64,000 nt of DNA from Undibacterium sp049340185 (GCF_049340185.1 NZ_JBMPPC010000004.1:310001-374000), one strand, 5' to 3'; shown: positions 1 to 8,673, counted from the first letter of the stretch. Made by a program: numbers and translations. The notes: generated from the letters alone by a model not told the origin.

Positions 1-929
1 GGACACTCGCTTGTAGTGACGATTTTTTTGCCGAAATGGCGCGCATGCTACATCCTGAACCAGCGGTTTTTATCCCTGGCAAATACGATACCAACGGTAA
101 ATGGATGGATGGCTGGGAATCACGCCGCAAACGCGTGAATGGTTATGACTGGTGTGTTCTGAAACTGGCGCGTGCAGGCATTATTCAAGGAGTGGACATT
201 GATACCAGTCATTTCACTGGCAACTACCCGCCAGCAGCCTCAATTGAAGCCGCGATGCTGCCACATAGCGAGCCTGACGCCCATACCTTGTGGGAAGAAA
301 TTCTGCCGTCAGTGAATTTGCAAGGGAATAACCATCACTATCACGCAGTTCAAAGCGACAAAGCGTACACACATCTGCGTCTCAACATTTATCCCGATGG
401 CGGTATCGCACGCCTGCGCGTGTATGCACAGCCGCAAACCGATTGGGTAGCAGCCGATCGTCAGCAATTATTCGATCTGATTGCGATGGAAAACGGTGGG
501 CATATTGTCGGTACAAATAATCAGCATTTCGGTCTGGCATCAAGCCTGCTCATGCCTGGCCGCGGTGTCAATATGGGGGATGGCTGGGAAACCCGTCGTC
601 GTCGCGAGCCTGGCAATGACTGGTGCATCATCGCACTGGCTCACCCGGGCATTGTGGAAAAAATTGAAGTGGACACTTGCCATTTCAAAGGGAATTATCC
701 GGATCGCTGCATGATACAGGCAGCGTCTATGGTGGGCGGTACTGAAACATCTCTGATCACGCAATCGATGTTCTGGCCAGTGTTACTGCCCGAGCAAAAA
801 CTGCAAATGGATCATCAGCATTATTATGCAGATGAGATCAATTCAATGGGGCCGATCACCCATATCCGCTTTAACATTTTCCCTGATGGCGGTGTTTCCC
901 GGCTGCGTCTATGGAGCCGCCTGGAGTGA
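1..929 (+). CDS. alc: allantoicase (allantoate amidinohydrolase), 5' end outside window
   Basis: Hydrolyses allantoate to ureidoglycolate and urea in the purine/ureide pathway. The frame is open to the left edge (first whole codon at 3). The residues before the first in-window ATG (36) read TLACSDDFFAE, the typical allantoicase N-terminus, so the real start lies upstream and the ATG at 36 is internal. Two homologous allantoicase repeats are visible: FIPGKYDTNGKWMDGWESRR, then DWCVLKLA and FTGNYPP; and later MGDGWETRRRR, DWCIIALA and FKGNYPD. Each half ends with the repeat RLNIYPDGGIARLRV or RFNIFPDGGVSRLRL. The next gene, allA, follows after 9 bases and uses the product, so the two form an operon. 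Family assignment is very secure; only the length is unknown. Confidence 0.95.
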   Translation, partial: TLACSDDFFAEMARMLHPEPAVFIPGKYDTNGKWMDGWESRRKRVNGYDWCVLKLARAGIIQGVDIDTSHFTGNYPPAASIEAAMLPHSEPDAHTLWEEILPSVNLQGNNHHYHAVQSDKAYTHLRLNIYPDGGIARLRVYAQPQTDWVAADRQQLFDLIAMENGGHIVGTNNQHFGLASSLLMPGRGVNMGDGWETRRRREPGNDWCIIALAHPGIVEKIEVDTCHFKGNYPDRCMIQAASMVGGTETSLITQSMFWPVLLPEQKLQMDHQHYYADEINSMGPITHIRFNIFPDGGVSRLRLWSRLE

Positions 930-938
930 CTGTAAATT

Positions 939-1463
939 ATGCCTTCCATCCAAATTGAAACTCTCAGCCGTGCCGCCTTTGCGCCGTTCGGCGACGTCAT
1001 CATGCTCGACGGTGCGCGTCACTACCCCATCAACGAGGGGACGACAGAACGCTATCACGCACTGACCTCTGCCGACACAGCAGAGCAGAATGGACAAACG
1101 ATCCTCAGTTTGTTTCGTGCGCAAGCAAGAGCACTCCCTCTGGAAATCCGCGTGATGGAGCGCCACCCATTAGGGAGTCAGGCGTTTGCACCCATGACGC
1201 ATGATATGGCAGCCGAATACCTGGTTGTAGTCGCACCGGCAGGAGAGTTCCGGCTTGATAGTTTACGCGCCTTCCTGTGTCAGGGATTTCAGGGTGTGAA
1301 CTATGCCAAAGGCGTCTGGCATCACCCGCTGATTGCTCTGCACAAGATCAGCGATTTCATCGTTATGGACAGAGTGGGACAAGGGCATAACTGTGATGAG
1401 CTGAGTCTGGCCACAGACTTGTGGCTAACAGAAGCCGCGCTAGATCAAGCCAGAAACATCTAA
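939..1463 (+). CDS. allA: ureidoglycolate lyase
   Basis: Cleaves ureidoglycolate to glyoxylate and urea, the step after allantoicase. The 174-residue protein has the family's usual length and hallmark segments: an N-terminal AFAPFGDVI, the central MERHPLGSQAF, the LVVVAPAGE segment and the C-terminal GVNYAKGVWHHPLIAL stretch (about residues 120-138), which holds the metal-site histidines of the cupin-like fold. The ATG lies 9 bases after the allantoicase stop and a GGAG inside the end of that gene can serve as ribosome site, so the two are probably co-translated. No urease or glyoxylate gene follows; the next 700 bases hold the small RNA array. Confidence 0.93.
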   Translation: MPSIQIETLSRAAFAPFGDVIMLDGARHYPINEGTTERYHALTSADTAEQNGQTILSLFRAQARALPLEIRVMERHPLGSQAFAPMTHDMAAEYLVVVAPAGEFRLDSLRAFLCQGFQGVNYAKGVWHHPLIALHKISDFIVMDRVGQGHNCDELSLATDLWLTEAALDQARNI

Positions 1464-1590
1464 AGTCAATGAACCAGAGGCTGCCAACCATTAGGTTGCA
1501 ATTTGGGTTTAATGATTAGCCTCCTGAGTTTCTCAGTGAATGTCTCAGTAAAGTCGCCCATTGAAGACATCTTAAGCAAAATTTTAAGCA

Positions 1591-1648
1591 AAAAAAAGCC
1601 CGCTATTTGCGGGCTGAAATCCAAACCTTTGCGGTATTGGAGGAGACA
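1591..1648 (-). ncRNA. small RNA, unit 1, with anti-Shine-Dalgarno-like CUCCUCC
   Basis: Read on the minus strand. A possible -10 box TAAAGT (1654-1659) precedes a predicted 5' end near 1648. The RNA begins UGUCUCCUCCAA, continues with AAGGUUUGGAUUUCAGCC and ends in a rho-independent terminator (stem 1597-1603 with 1609-1615, then a U-run). The CUCCUCC stretch is complementary to GGAGGAG-type ribosome binding sites. Size, layout and multi-copy habit recall the Betaproteobacteria toxic small RNA family that I remember from Rfam; I cannot verify that match. No expression evidence is available. Confidence 0.65.
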
Positions 1649-1780
1649 GATGTACTTTATCGCGATGCAGCAAATTCGTCTGCTTTATTATTCACATATC
1701 GGTTATTACTTTGGTGAATAATAGTTTTTCCAGAGAAACTCTTCATTTACCTGAATGCCAGAAAATTTTTGATCAGACAA

Positions 1781-1840
1781 AAAAAAGCCCGCAGAGTGTG
1801 CGGGCTGAAATCCAAACCTTAGGAGGTGTTGGAGGAGACA
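1781..1840 (-). ncRNA. small RNA, unit 2, with anti-Shine-Dalgarno-like CUCCUCC
   Basis: Second unit of the array. The minus strand has -10-like TATAGT (1847-1852) and a predicted start near 1840. The RNA has UGUCUCCUCC, then the AAGGUUUGGAUUUCAGCC box, and a terminator stem AGCCCGCA (1786-1793) with TGCGGGCT (1799-1806) followed by a U-run. The five-base loop differs from the other units while the stem is complete. An additional CCUCC lies just after the first (plus-strand AGGAGG at 1821-1826), giving this unit two anti-SD-like stretches. Confidence 0.65.
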
Positions 1841-1991
1841 AGAGTAACTATATCGCAGCGCAACAAATAAACCAAACACTATTTTTGCATATCACCCATT
1901 CATAAATCGAATATCAAATACGTGTTTTTAATTCCACACGGAAATTAATTTACCTCCGTTTCCGGCCTTTAGCTCTGCAATATTAAAAATC

Positions 1992-2060
1992 CAAAAAAAA
2001 AGCCCGCTACCTTAACGGAGCGGGCTGAAATCCAAACCTTTTACGGTGTTGGAGGAGACA
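1992..2060 (-). ncRNA. small RNA, unit 3, with anti-Shine-Dalgarno-like CUCCUCC
   Basis: Third unit. The minus strand has -10-like TATATT (2066-2071), a predicted start near 2060, UGUCUCCUCC, the conserved AAGGUUUGGAUUUCAGCC box, and a terminator stem AGCCCGCT (2001-2008) with AGCGGGCT (2019-2026) and a long U-run. The loop is 10 bases, the longest of the three. Upstream of the -10 the minus strand reads TTTGCTGCACTGCGATATA, the conserved upstream element of the family. Its TGC repeats resemble phasin-regulator (PhaR) type sites; that comparison is from memory and only suggestive. Confidence 0.65.
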
Positions 2061-2195
2061 ACTTCAATATATCGCAGTGCAGCAAATAATGCTTCTTTCT
2101 TTTTTGTATACCTGACATCACCAAAACAAATAACTTAGGGGTTTGTATTTTCCTGCCTACAGCCCATCCACGTCGCCTTAAAAATGGACGATAAA

Positions 2196-2759
2196 TTACT
2201 TGGCCGACACACCAGGACGGGATAACAGATAGCGATTACGAAACGTCGCCACACCCGCTGCATCAATCTCATCTTTGCTCAACACGAAAACATTTGCTCC
2301 GATCTCCAGCGTGTAGCGGTTAATACCTTTATCTGAACGTTTCTCGAATACGAGCTTGCGACCTTTGTCGGTGACGTCGTCAGCCAGGATCTGATATATC
2401 GACAATGATTTTTCGCTGACGCCACTGCTCCAGGTTAACTCTTTTTTCAGGGGATAAATTCCGATTTTTTCATACGAATACACCGTCTTCGCCGGACCAT
2501 CTGCAAAAATAAAATGCAGACTGATCTCATCAGGCCCGCTCAGACTGATAAACATCCGGGTAGGCAGCGTGACCATTTTGTCGGGACTGCTGTAGTCACG
2601 GTAAGTTAAGCTACCGGACCATTCACCTTGTGCAGCAGATAAGCTGGCATCCGGTTTCGGATCATATAAAGCACTAGCTGGTGACGCTAGCATCAGACAC
2701 AACATGCCTGCAGCTAGCAGGCGACATAGACTAAAAAAACGAGAAGGCAAATAAGACAC
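2196..2759 (-). CDS. secreted or periplasmic protein of unknown function
   Basis: Not recognised. The 187-residue product starts with GTG, chosen because AAGGAG stands 7 bases upstream. An N-terminal signal peptide is clear: an RFFSLCRLLAAGMLCLML hydrophobic core and cleavage after about residue 30 (ASA-LYDPKP). The mature part alternates short hydrophobic and polar stretches as in a beta-rich fold (EWSGSLTYRDY, ISLHFIFADG, NRYTLEIGANVFVLSKDE), which could be a lipocalin-like or DUF-type barrel, but no motif decides this. It is transcribed alone toward the small RNA array, and the array's minus-strand promoters lie downstream of it. Confidence 0.7.
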   Translation of the reverse strand: MSYLPSRFFSLCRLLAAGMLCLMLASPASALYDPKPDASLSAAQGEWSGSLTYRDYSSPDKMVTLPTRMFISLSGPDEISLHFIFADGPAKTVYSYEKIGIYPLKKELTWSSGVSEKSLSIYQILADDVTDKGRKLVFEKRSDKGINRYTLEIGANVFVLSKDEIDAAGVATFRNRYLLSRPGVSAK

Positions 2760-2855
2760 GCGAGATCTCCTTACTATGATGCACCTAGAATGACATGATC
2801 TTACTATATGGCAGAATCAGATTTGGCAGAGTCAGCATTTCCGGGTCCAACTGTC

Positions 2856-3992
2856 TTACATCGTATTCAAATGACAGGCCGAAAAACGCTGTGGAGCGAT
2901 CTCTTTCAGTACGGGCTGCTCTTGTGCGCAGCGCGGCATCGCATGCGGGCAGCGCGGATGAAAATGACAGCCAGCAGGCGGATTCAAAGGTGAGGGAATC
3001 TCCCCTTTAATAGCGATAAAAGTCGTTTTTCTGACTTCAAGTTTCGGGGCGGAAGCCAGCAATGCCTGAGTGTAAGGGTGATTCGCCTGACTAAAAATCT
3101 CTGCTGTCGGCGCGGACTCCACCACGCGACCGAGATACATGATGACCACGCGATCGGATAAATGACGAACCACGCCAAGATCGTGACTGATAAACAGATA
3201 TGTAAGCTTGAGCTCGTCCCGTAAGCGGATAAAGAGATTGAGCACTTGCGCCTGTATCGAGACATCAAGCGCGGCCACCGCCTCGTCGCAGACTAAAAAT
3301 TCTGGCTTGACGGCCAGCGCGCGTGCGATCCCGATACGGGCACGCTGACCACCCGAAAACTGATGTGGAAAGCGTGTCGCAACAGCCGGATCCAGGCCAA
3401 CTTTTTGCAATAATTGCTCGACATAATCTTGTTGCTCAGATGCCTTGATGAACCCGTGTACCAGCGGTGCTTCACCGATGATATTTTTAACCCGCATTCT
3501 TGGATTCAGCGAAGCATAGGGATCCTGAAAAATCATCTGGATCGCCAGTTGACTATCGCGTTGCGCCTTCTTATCAAGACCCGTCACTTCTTGCCCACGC
3601 CACCAGCGCGAACCTTCCGTCAGGCTATGCAAACCCACGGCCATCCTGCCCAAGGTCGATTTACCGCAACCGGATTCACCCACCAGACCCACAACTTCGC
3701 CAGCTTGTATGCTGAGATTCGCATGATCCACGGCATGCACAACTTGGGGTTGTATCTCGGCGCCGACGAATTTGGCTAATTTCGCCGCGACATCCAATGG
3801 TTTGACAAAGCGCTTGCTGACCTGACGCAATTCCAAAATAGGCATTAAAGTGTTTACTGAAGTAGGTGCTGTCATCGCATCGGAAAGTGGTTGAATTATA
3901 TGGGTCGATGTTTGATCGGAGGAGCCATGTGAATCACGCGAGTCATGCAACTCATGAACTGCATCCGAGCCAGACGATACGACGTGGCTCAT
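2856..3992 (-). CDS. dppF: peptide ABC transporter ATP-binding protein, DppF/OppF type
   Basis: Second ATPase of a dipeptide/oligopeptide importer. Walker A GESGCGKST is at residues 105-113, followed by the signature FSGGQRARIGIARAL, Walker B EFLVCDEAVAALD, and the C-terminal oligopeptide-transporter cysteine region CHFHPRCPHAMPRC. The ATG overlaps the dppD stop (ATGA), showing translational coupling. This start gives an unusual ~49-residue leader rich in His, Ser and Asp before the ABC domain begins at MPILELRQVSKRF (Met50). Internal starts at Met40 or Met50 would remove it, and the coupling geometry is the only argument for the long form. Last gene of the operon. Confidence 0.9.
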   Translation of the reverse strand: MSHVVSSGSDAVHELHDSRDSHGSSDQTSTHIIQPLSDAMTAPTSVNTLMPILELRQVSKRFVKPLDVAAKLAKFVGAEIQPQVVHAVDHANLSIQAGEVVGLVGESGCGKSTLGRMAVGLHSLTEGSRWWRGQEVTGLDKKAQRDSQLAIQMIFQDPYASLNPRMRVKNIIGEAPLVHGFIKASEQQDYVEQLLQKVGLDPAVATRFPHQFSGGQRARIGIARALAVKPEFLVCDEAVAALDVSIQAQVLNLFIRLRDELKLTYLFISHDLGVVRHLSDRVVIMYLGRVVESAPTAEIFSQANHPYTQALLASAPKLEVRKTTFIAIKGEIPSPLNPPAGCHFHPRCPHAMPRCAQEQPVLKEIAPQRFSACHLNTM

Positions 3993-5008
3993 GCGACCTG
4001 CTCGCTTTGCATTTCGTCAGACACGGGATGCCAGCATCGAAGCAGACGAGCATCAAATTCACGAATCGACGGATTCTCATAACAAGCTGTATCGGCGCGA
4101 TCACAACGTTCTCGAAAAGCACAGCCGCCAGGTAAATGCAGCAAGGACGGTGTCATTCCGGGGATTTGATGCAGTGGCTGACCAACTGGATTACGTGACG
4201 GAGCTGAGGCGATCAGACCGTGTGTGTAAGGGTGACGCGGTTGATTCAACACCTGCTCCACGGTACCGCTCTCAACAATGCGTCCGGCATACATCACACT
4301 AATGGTATCTGCCAGTCCAGCAATCACCGATAAATCATGGGTAATCCAGATCAATGAAGTCCCGGATTCACGACACAGCTTCTGCATCTCAAATAAAATT
4401 TGCCCTTGTATCGTGACATCCAGCGCCGTAGTTGGCTCATCGCAAATAATCAGATCGGGTTTATTCAGCAAGGCAATCGCAATCGCGACTCTTTGTCGCA
4501 TTCCACCGGAGAACTGATGCGGATACGATAGCAAACGTTCATCAGGTGAAGGAATACCCACCCGCACCAGCGCATCACGCGCCATCTCACGTGCGGTCGC
4601 ATGACTGACCTGATGATGCGCATCAATCGCCTCCGTCATCTGCGTATCAATCCGCAAAACCGGATTCAGGGTCATCATCGGATCCTGAAAAATCATGGCA
4701 ATGCGGTCACCGCGCACCTGACGCATCTGCTCCGCAGACATGGCGCGTAAGTCGCGCCCCTTCAGTAAAATCTTGCCTCCGGCGACTTTGCCCGGCGCAT
4801 CAATTAATCCCATGATGGAATAACCGGTCATCGATTTACCAGAACCGGATTCACCGACCAGTCCCATAATCTGACCCGGCATGACCGAGAAAGAAACGTC
4901 ATTGACTGCCGTCGCGATACCCGCACGGGTGTGAAATTCGGTAGTCAGATTCTGGACGACCAAAGTTGCTTCTTGCGTATGAGCGTCCTGCTGAAAAGCT
5001 GTTGTCAT
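3989..5008 (-). CDS. dppD: peptide ABC transporter ATP-binding protein, DppD/OppD type
   Basis: First ATPase of the peptide importer; it couples ATP hydrolysis to transport through the DppBC channel at the inner membrane. It shows Walker A GESGSGKSM, the signature FSGGMRQRVAIAIAL, Walker B LIICDEPTTALD, the H-loop WITHDL, and the C-terminal cysteine segment CAFRERCDRADTAC characteristic of the OppD/DppD group. Length (339) is typical. The ATG follows dppC by 10 bases and its stop overlaps dppF, so it sits inside one transcription unit. Confidence 0.92.
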   Translation of the reverse strand: MTTAFQQDAHTQEATLVVQNLTTEFHTRAGIATAVNDVSFSVMPGQIMGLVGESGSGKSMTGYSIMGLIDAPGKVAGGKILLKGRDLRAMSAEQMRQVRGDRIAMIFQDPMMTLNPVLRIDTQMTEAIDAHHQVSHATAREMARDALVRVGIPSPDERLLSYPHQFSGGMRQRVAIAIALLNKPDLIICDEPTTALDVTIQGQILFEMQKLCRESGTSLIWITHDLSVIAGLADTISVMYAGRIVESGTVEQVLNQPRHPYTHGLIASAPSRNPVGQPLHQIPGMTPSLLHLPGGCAFRERCDRADTACYENPSIREFDARLLRCWHPVSDEMQSEQVA

Positions 5009-5018
5009 AGCGTCGTCC

Positions 5019-5942
5019 TTATTGTGTCTGCAAACGCGGATTCAGTACATCATGTAACTGATCCGCTACCAGATTAATCGCCACGACCGTCACCAGCAAC
5101 GCAATACCGGGAAAAAAACTGATCCAGTATTTTCCCGACAGCAGATACTGAAATCCGTTTGCAATCAGCAAACCCAGTGATGGTTCGGTCACAGGCAAAC
5201 CAAGTCCGAGAAAGGACAGTGTCGCCTCCAGCGAAATCGCCGAAGCGACTTGCAAGGCCGCGATTACAATCAAAGGCGGCAGACAATTTGGCAAAAGATG
5301 ACGCAGGATAATCCGCGCTGGTGACAAACCTAAACCTACAGCGGCCTCGATGTACTCTTTCTTGCGCTCGACTAGCGCGGCACTTCTGGCAGTGCGCGCG
5401 TAATAAGCCCATTGGACCGCGACTAGGGCGATGATGATTTTACCGACGCCTTGTCCTGTCAGCGCCAGCAAAATCAGCGCGATCAAAATCGGTGGGAACG
5501 ATAACTGGATATCGGCTATCCGCATGATCAGTGCTTCGGTTTTACCGCCTGCATAACCAGCGAACAGGCCAAGCGACAGACCGATGAATAAGGCAATAAC
5601 CGTACTGATCACACCAACTGCAACAGAAATACGCAAGCCATAAATAATCGCCGACAGCATATCGCGACCCTGCTCGTCGGTACCCATCAAGAAACGCAGC
5701 TTGCCATCTGCCGATAACTGGCCCGGCTCCAGCCGTGAATCCATGACATCAAGATTGCCGAGATCATAGGGATTTTGTGGTGAGATCAAAGGCGCTAGTA
5801 AGGCTGCGAACAAAATTAGCAACAGAATAACCAAACCAAGAGTAGCGATTTTGCTTTCAAAAAATTGCCGGACAAAGCGACGGAACGGGGTGTCCTCCGG
5901 CAGTGTCTTCCTTGTTGTTTGGTCTGGTGTAGTCATTGTCAT
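5019..5942 (-). CDS. dppC: peptide ABC transporter permease, DppC type
   Basis: Inner-membrane permease with an N-terminal segment and about six transmembrane helices. The binding-protein-dependent EAA loop is seen as YIEAAVGLGLSPARIILRHL. The start is set at the ATG at 5942, one base after the dppB stop (TGATATG arrangement). A longer upstream reading would run into dppB and lacks an ATG. With this start the protein has 307 residues and begins MTMTTPDQ, with a typical short cytoplasmic N-terminus before the first helix (SKIATLGLVILLLILFAALL). It forms the channel with DppB. Confidence 0.92.
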   Translation of the reverse strand: MTMTTPDQTTRKTLPEDTPFRRFVRQFFESKIATLGLVILLLILFAALLAPLISPQNPYDLGNLDVMDSRLEPGQLSADGKLRFLMGTDEQGRDMLSAIIYGLRISVAVGVISTVIALFIGLSLGLFAGYAGGKTEALIMRIADIQLSFPPILIALILLALTGQGVGKIIIALVAVQWAYYARTARSAALVERKKEYIEAAVGLGLSPARIILRHLLPNCLPPLIVIAALQVASAISLEATLSFLGLGLPVTEPSLGLLIANGFQYLLSGKYWISFFPGIALLVTVVAINLVADQLHDVLNPRLQTQ

Positions 5943-5943
5943 A

Positions 5944-6921
5944 TCAAGCCTTCGCTTCAGAAAGTCGGACCCGGGGATCGAGCAGCGAGTACAAGACATC
6001 GACGATCAAATTAATCAGGATAAACAGGGTCACGATGAGTAACAGGTAGGCCACGATCACCGGACGGTCAAGCACGCGGATAGAATCGATGATCAGCTTG
6101 CCCATACCCGGCCAGGCAAATACGGACTCGGTCACAATCGCAAACGCGATGATGGAGCCGAACTGCAAAGCGATCACGGTGACGATGGGGATCAAAATAT
6201 TTTTCAGTACATGGACACCGATGATGCGACTGTTACGCAAGCCTTTAGCGCGGGCGAATTTGACATAGTCCTGCAATAAGGCTTCCTGCGCTCCGGCACG
6301 CGTCAGACGAATCACTAAGGCGACATTGAACAGGGCAAGATTCAATGCGGGCATCAGGATATGTCGTAAGCCATCCCAGCTTAAAAAACTGACCGGTACA
6401 CCGAATAACAAACTGGTCTCACCACGACCGCTGGAAGGCAGCCAGCCTAGCTGTACCGCAAACACCATGATCAGCATCAGGCCGACCCAAAACGTGGGCA
6501 AAGAGAAGCCCAGTATTGAGACCGCCATAATCGTTTTTCCAGCAAAGCCGTTGGGACGTAAACCTGCCCACAAACCCAGCGGTACGCCGAGCAGGATAGC
6601 CATCACGATAGCGCAGACTGCCAGCTCAAGCGTCGCCGGCATACGCTCAAAAATCAGTGCCAGCGCTGGGGTCGAGAAGGCAAACGAACGACCCATATCA
6701 CCGCTCAAGGCATTTTTTAAAAAGATCCAATACTGCTCTGGCAGAGATTTATCGAGTCCGAACGCGGCGATGGTACGCGCTCTTTCGATCTGATCGGCAT
6801 CGGGGCTAAGCAATACGTCAATCGGATTCCCAATCGCGTAGACACCAGCGAATACCAGCAAGGACATCACCAGCAGCACCATGACACTCTGTATCAGACG
6901 TCGAATAATAAAAACCAGCAT
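5944..6921 (-). CDS. dppB: peptide ABC transporter permease, DppB type
   Basis: Partner permease of DppC. The 325 residues open with the family hallmark MLVFIIRRLIQSVMVLLVMS, followed by large periplasmic and membrane segments, and the EAA loop reads YVKFARAKGLRNSRIIGVHV. The C-terminus PRVRLSEA is typical (Dpp/Opp B proteins end near DPRxR). It lies between the gene for the binding protein, about 150 bases upstream, and dppC, which follows immediately. The gap before it (6922-7074) shows no strong terminator, so dppA-B-C-D-F may be one transcript. Confidence 0.92.
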   Translation of the reverse strand: MLVFIIRRLIQSVMVLLVMSLLVFAGVYAIGNPIDVLLSPDADQIERARTIAAFGLDKSLPEQYWIFLKNALSGDMGRSFAFSTPALALIFERMPATLELAVCAIVMAILLGVPLGLWAGLRPNGFAGKTIMAVSILGFSLPTFWVGLMLIMVFAVQLGWLPSSGRGETSLLFGVPVSFLSWDGLRHILMPALNLALFNVALVIRLTRAGAQEALLQDYVKFARAKGLRNSRIIGVHVLKNILIPIVTVIALQFGSIIAFAIVTESVFAWPGMGKLIIDSIRVLDRPVIVAYLLLIVTLFILINLIVDVLYSLLDPRVRLSEAKA

Positions 6922-7074
6922 GCAATATCCCTGTCACCACGTAAATAGTCGCTCCGTATCACTATGAAATAGTTGAGAGAGCGAATTTGCTTTTTTCTCA
7001 GGACCTGAGTTCATTGAAAGCCTGGCCGGGGCGACTCTTTAAACGACATGCCCCGGACGCGATCGATTACAAGA

Positions 7075-8673
7075 TTACTTCGCACTAAATTCATAGGCGT
7101 GAGTGCGCTCGTCAGTGCGCGGAATATAACTGATATTCTTTTTCATCGCCCAGGTGGTGACCTGCTGATGAATCGGAATAATACCGGCGTCGTTAATGAC
7201 AATAGCTGTCGCATCCTGCAATAACTTCAGGCGCGACTTGTCGTCGACAGTATTCAAGGCTTTACTCAGGAGTTCATTGACTTTGGGATTACAGTACTTG
7301 AGATAATTATTCCCGCCATAACCTTTTTCCGGTTCATCACACGCGGCGATTGCACGCAATGGCGATGAGGCTTCGCCAGTCTGAGCACCCCATCCCAGCA
7401 AGCCTAATGAGTATTCACGCTTGACGCCACGTGCAGCGTAGACCGACATCGGTGCGCCCTCTACTTTGGCAACGATACCGATTTTGGACAACATCTGCGC
7501 AATGGTCTGGGTAATTTTTTCGTCATTGATGTAGCGATTGTTCGGTGTATGGATTGTGATACCAAAACCATTTGCGTAGCCAGCTTCTGCCATGAGTTTC
7601 TTCGCTGCTTCGGGATCGTATTTAACGACTTTCAGATCGGGGTTATGACCGAACAAGGTCAGTGGCACCAGATTATTGGTGGGTTGCGACAAACCTTCCA
7701 TCACGCGGTCTTTAATTGCCTCACGGTTGATCGCCATCGAGATCGCTTTACGGACGCGGAGGTCTTTGAGCGGATTTTTATCCAGCGGCTTGCCGTCTTT
7801 GTCTGTCACAAAAGGGGATTTGTCGCGGGAAGTGTCTGGATATAAATAGATCAGGCGATGCGAAACCTTGGAAGTCATCGCCAGATTCGTGTCACTGCGC
7901 ACACGGGCGATATCCGGTGTCGGCACATTTTCTAGCGCCTGCACGTCGCCTGCCAGCAAGGCTGCGATGCGGGTTGCGCCGTTCGGGATGAAACGTAAGG
8001 TCACTTTGCTCCAGTTTGCCGGCTTCTTGCCCCAGTAGCCATCGAAACGATCCATCTCAATGCGGTCATCACGTAAAAATTTGGCAAACTTATACGGCCC
8101 GGTACCGACCATTCCCTTACCTGAGGCAAAGTCATCGCTGCTTAATCCTTGCGTGGCTTTTTTAGAGACAATGTAGATCGCGGTCAGATCGGATAGCAGG
8201 AGCGGATATGGCTCTTTGGTCGTCAGGCGTATCGTGTAAGGGTCGATGACTTTTTTATTAATGATGGCGCGGGTATAGACATCGAATTTGCCCGGACTAT
8301 TGACGATGGTCGCCGGACGCTCCAGTGACCAGATCACATCCTCCGCCGTGAGGTCGGAACCGTCATGAAACTTCACGCCTTTGCGCAGCTTGACTTCCCA
8401 GGTCAGGTTGTTGATCAGTGTCCAGGATTCTGCCAGACTGGGAACAATGCGACTATCGGCATCCATGGCGACCAGCGTCTCAAACATATGATCAGAGACG
8501 TTCAGATTAGGAAATAAATTATAAAAATGGGGATCGAGTGATGTCGGCGGCGAGCTCATCGCCAATTTGAATTCTTGTGCGAAACTGGCAGGCGCCAAGG
8601 CAAATAAAGCACTCAGGCTGGCAACCAGCACAGCGGCACGAGGTGTGATTCGAATTGCGCGGAACATCGACAT
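7075..8673 (-). CDS. dppA: periplasmic peptide-binding protein of ABC transporter, DppA/OppA type (SBP family 5)
   Basis: Captures peptides in the periplasm for DppBCDF. The start is set at the ATG at 8673 because GGGAG lies 7 bases before it; an upstream ATG at 8694 has no such site. The product begins with a signal peptide (core AAVLVASLSALFALA, cleavage near ASFA-QEF), followed by the family-5 pattern PPTSLDPHFYN, the SLAESW and KFHDGS segments, GTGPYKF, and a C-terminal lobe with LKLLQDATAIV and IPIHQQ. Family 5 binds dipeptides, oligopeptides, nickel or glutathione, and specificity cannot be read here. The divergent M20 hydrolase favours acylated amino acids or peptides as substrate. Confidence 0.88.
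   Translation of the reverse strand: MSMFRAIRITPRAAVLVASLSALFALAPASFAQEFKLAMSSPPTSLDPHFYNLFPNLNVSDHMFETLVAMDADSRIVPSLAESWTLINNLTWEVKLRKGVKFHDGSDLTAEDVIWSLERPATIVNSPGKFDVYTRAIINKKVIDPYTIRLTTKEPYPLLLSDLTAIYIVSKKATQGLSSDDFASGKGMVGTGPYKFAKFLRDDRIEMDRFDGYWGKKPANWSKVTLRFIPNGATRIAALLAGDVQALENVPTPDIARVRSDTNLAMTSKVSHRLIYLYPDTSRDKSPFVTDKDGKPLDKNPLKDLRVRKAISMAINREAIKDRVMEGLSQPTNNLVPLTLFGHNPDLKVVKYDPEAAKKLMAEAGYANGFGITIHTPNNRYINDEKITQTIAQMLSKIGIVAKVEGAPMSVYAARGVKREYSLGLLGWGAQTGEASSPLRAIAACDEPEKGYGGNNYLKYCNPKVNELLSKALNTVDDKSRLKLLQDATAIVINDAGIIPIHQQVTTWAMKKNISYIPRTDERTHAYEFSAK

Larger units (their letters stand above)
1591..2088 (-). repeat. array of three near-identical ~90-bp units (small RNA genes)
   Basis: Three units start at about 1591, 1781 and 1992, spaced about 190-210 bases. 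On the plus strand each reads poly-A, a GC hairpin of the form AGCCCGC...GCGGGCT with a different loop, then GGGCTGAAATCCAAACCTT, 6-9 variable bases, TTGGAGGAGACA, 6-8 variable bases, and finally TATCGC followed by GCAGCAAAT or a one-base variant (GCAACAAAT in unit 2). Loop and spacer sequences differ while stem and box sequences are kept. This is what selection on RNA structure would leave, and not what a recent duplication would leave. Short open frames over these units only follow the repeats and are not genes. Confidence 0.85.

Noticed and set aside
1503..1905. Two short plus-strand open frames (72 and 64 residues) in the array region
   Set aside because: They run across the repeat units, have no ribosome site except the repeated GGAGGA of the units, and no protein-like composition.
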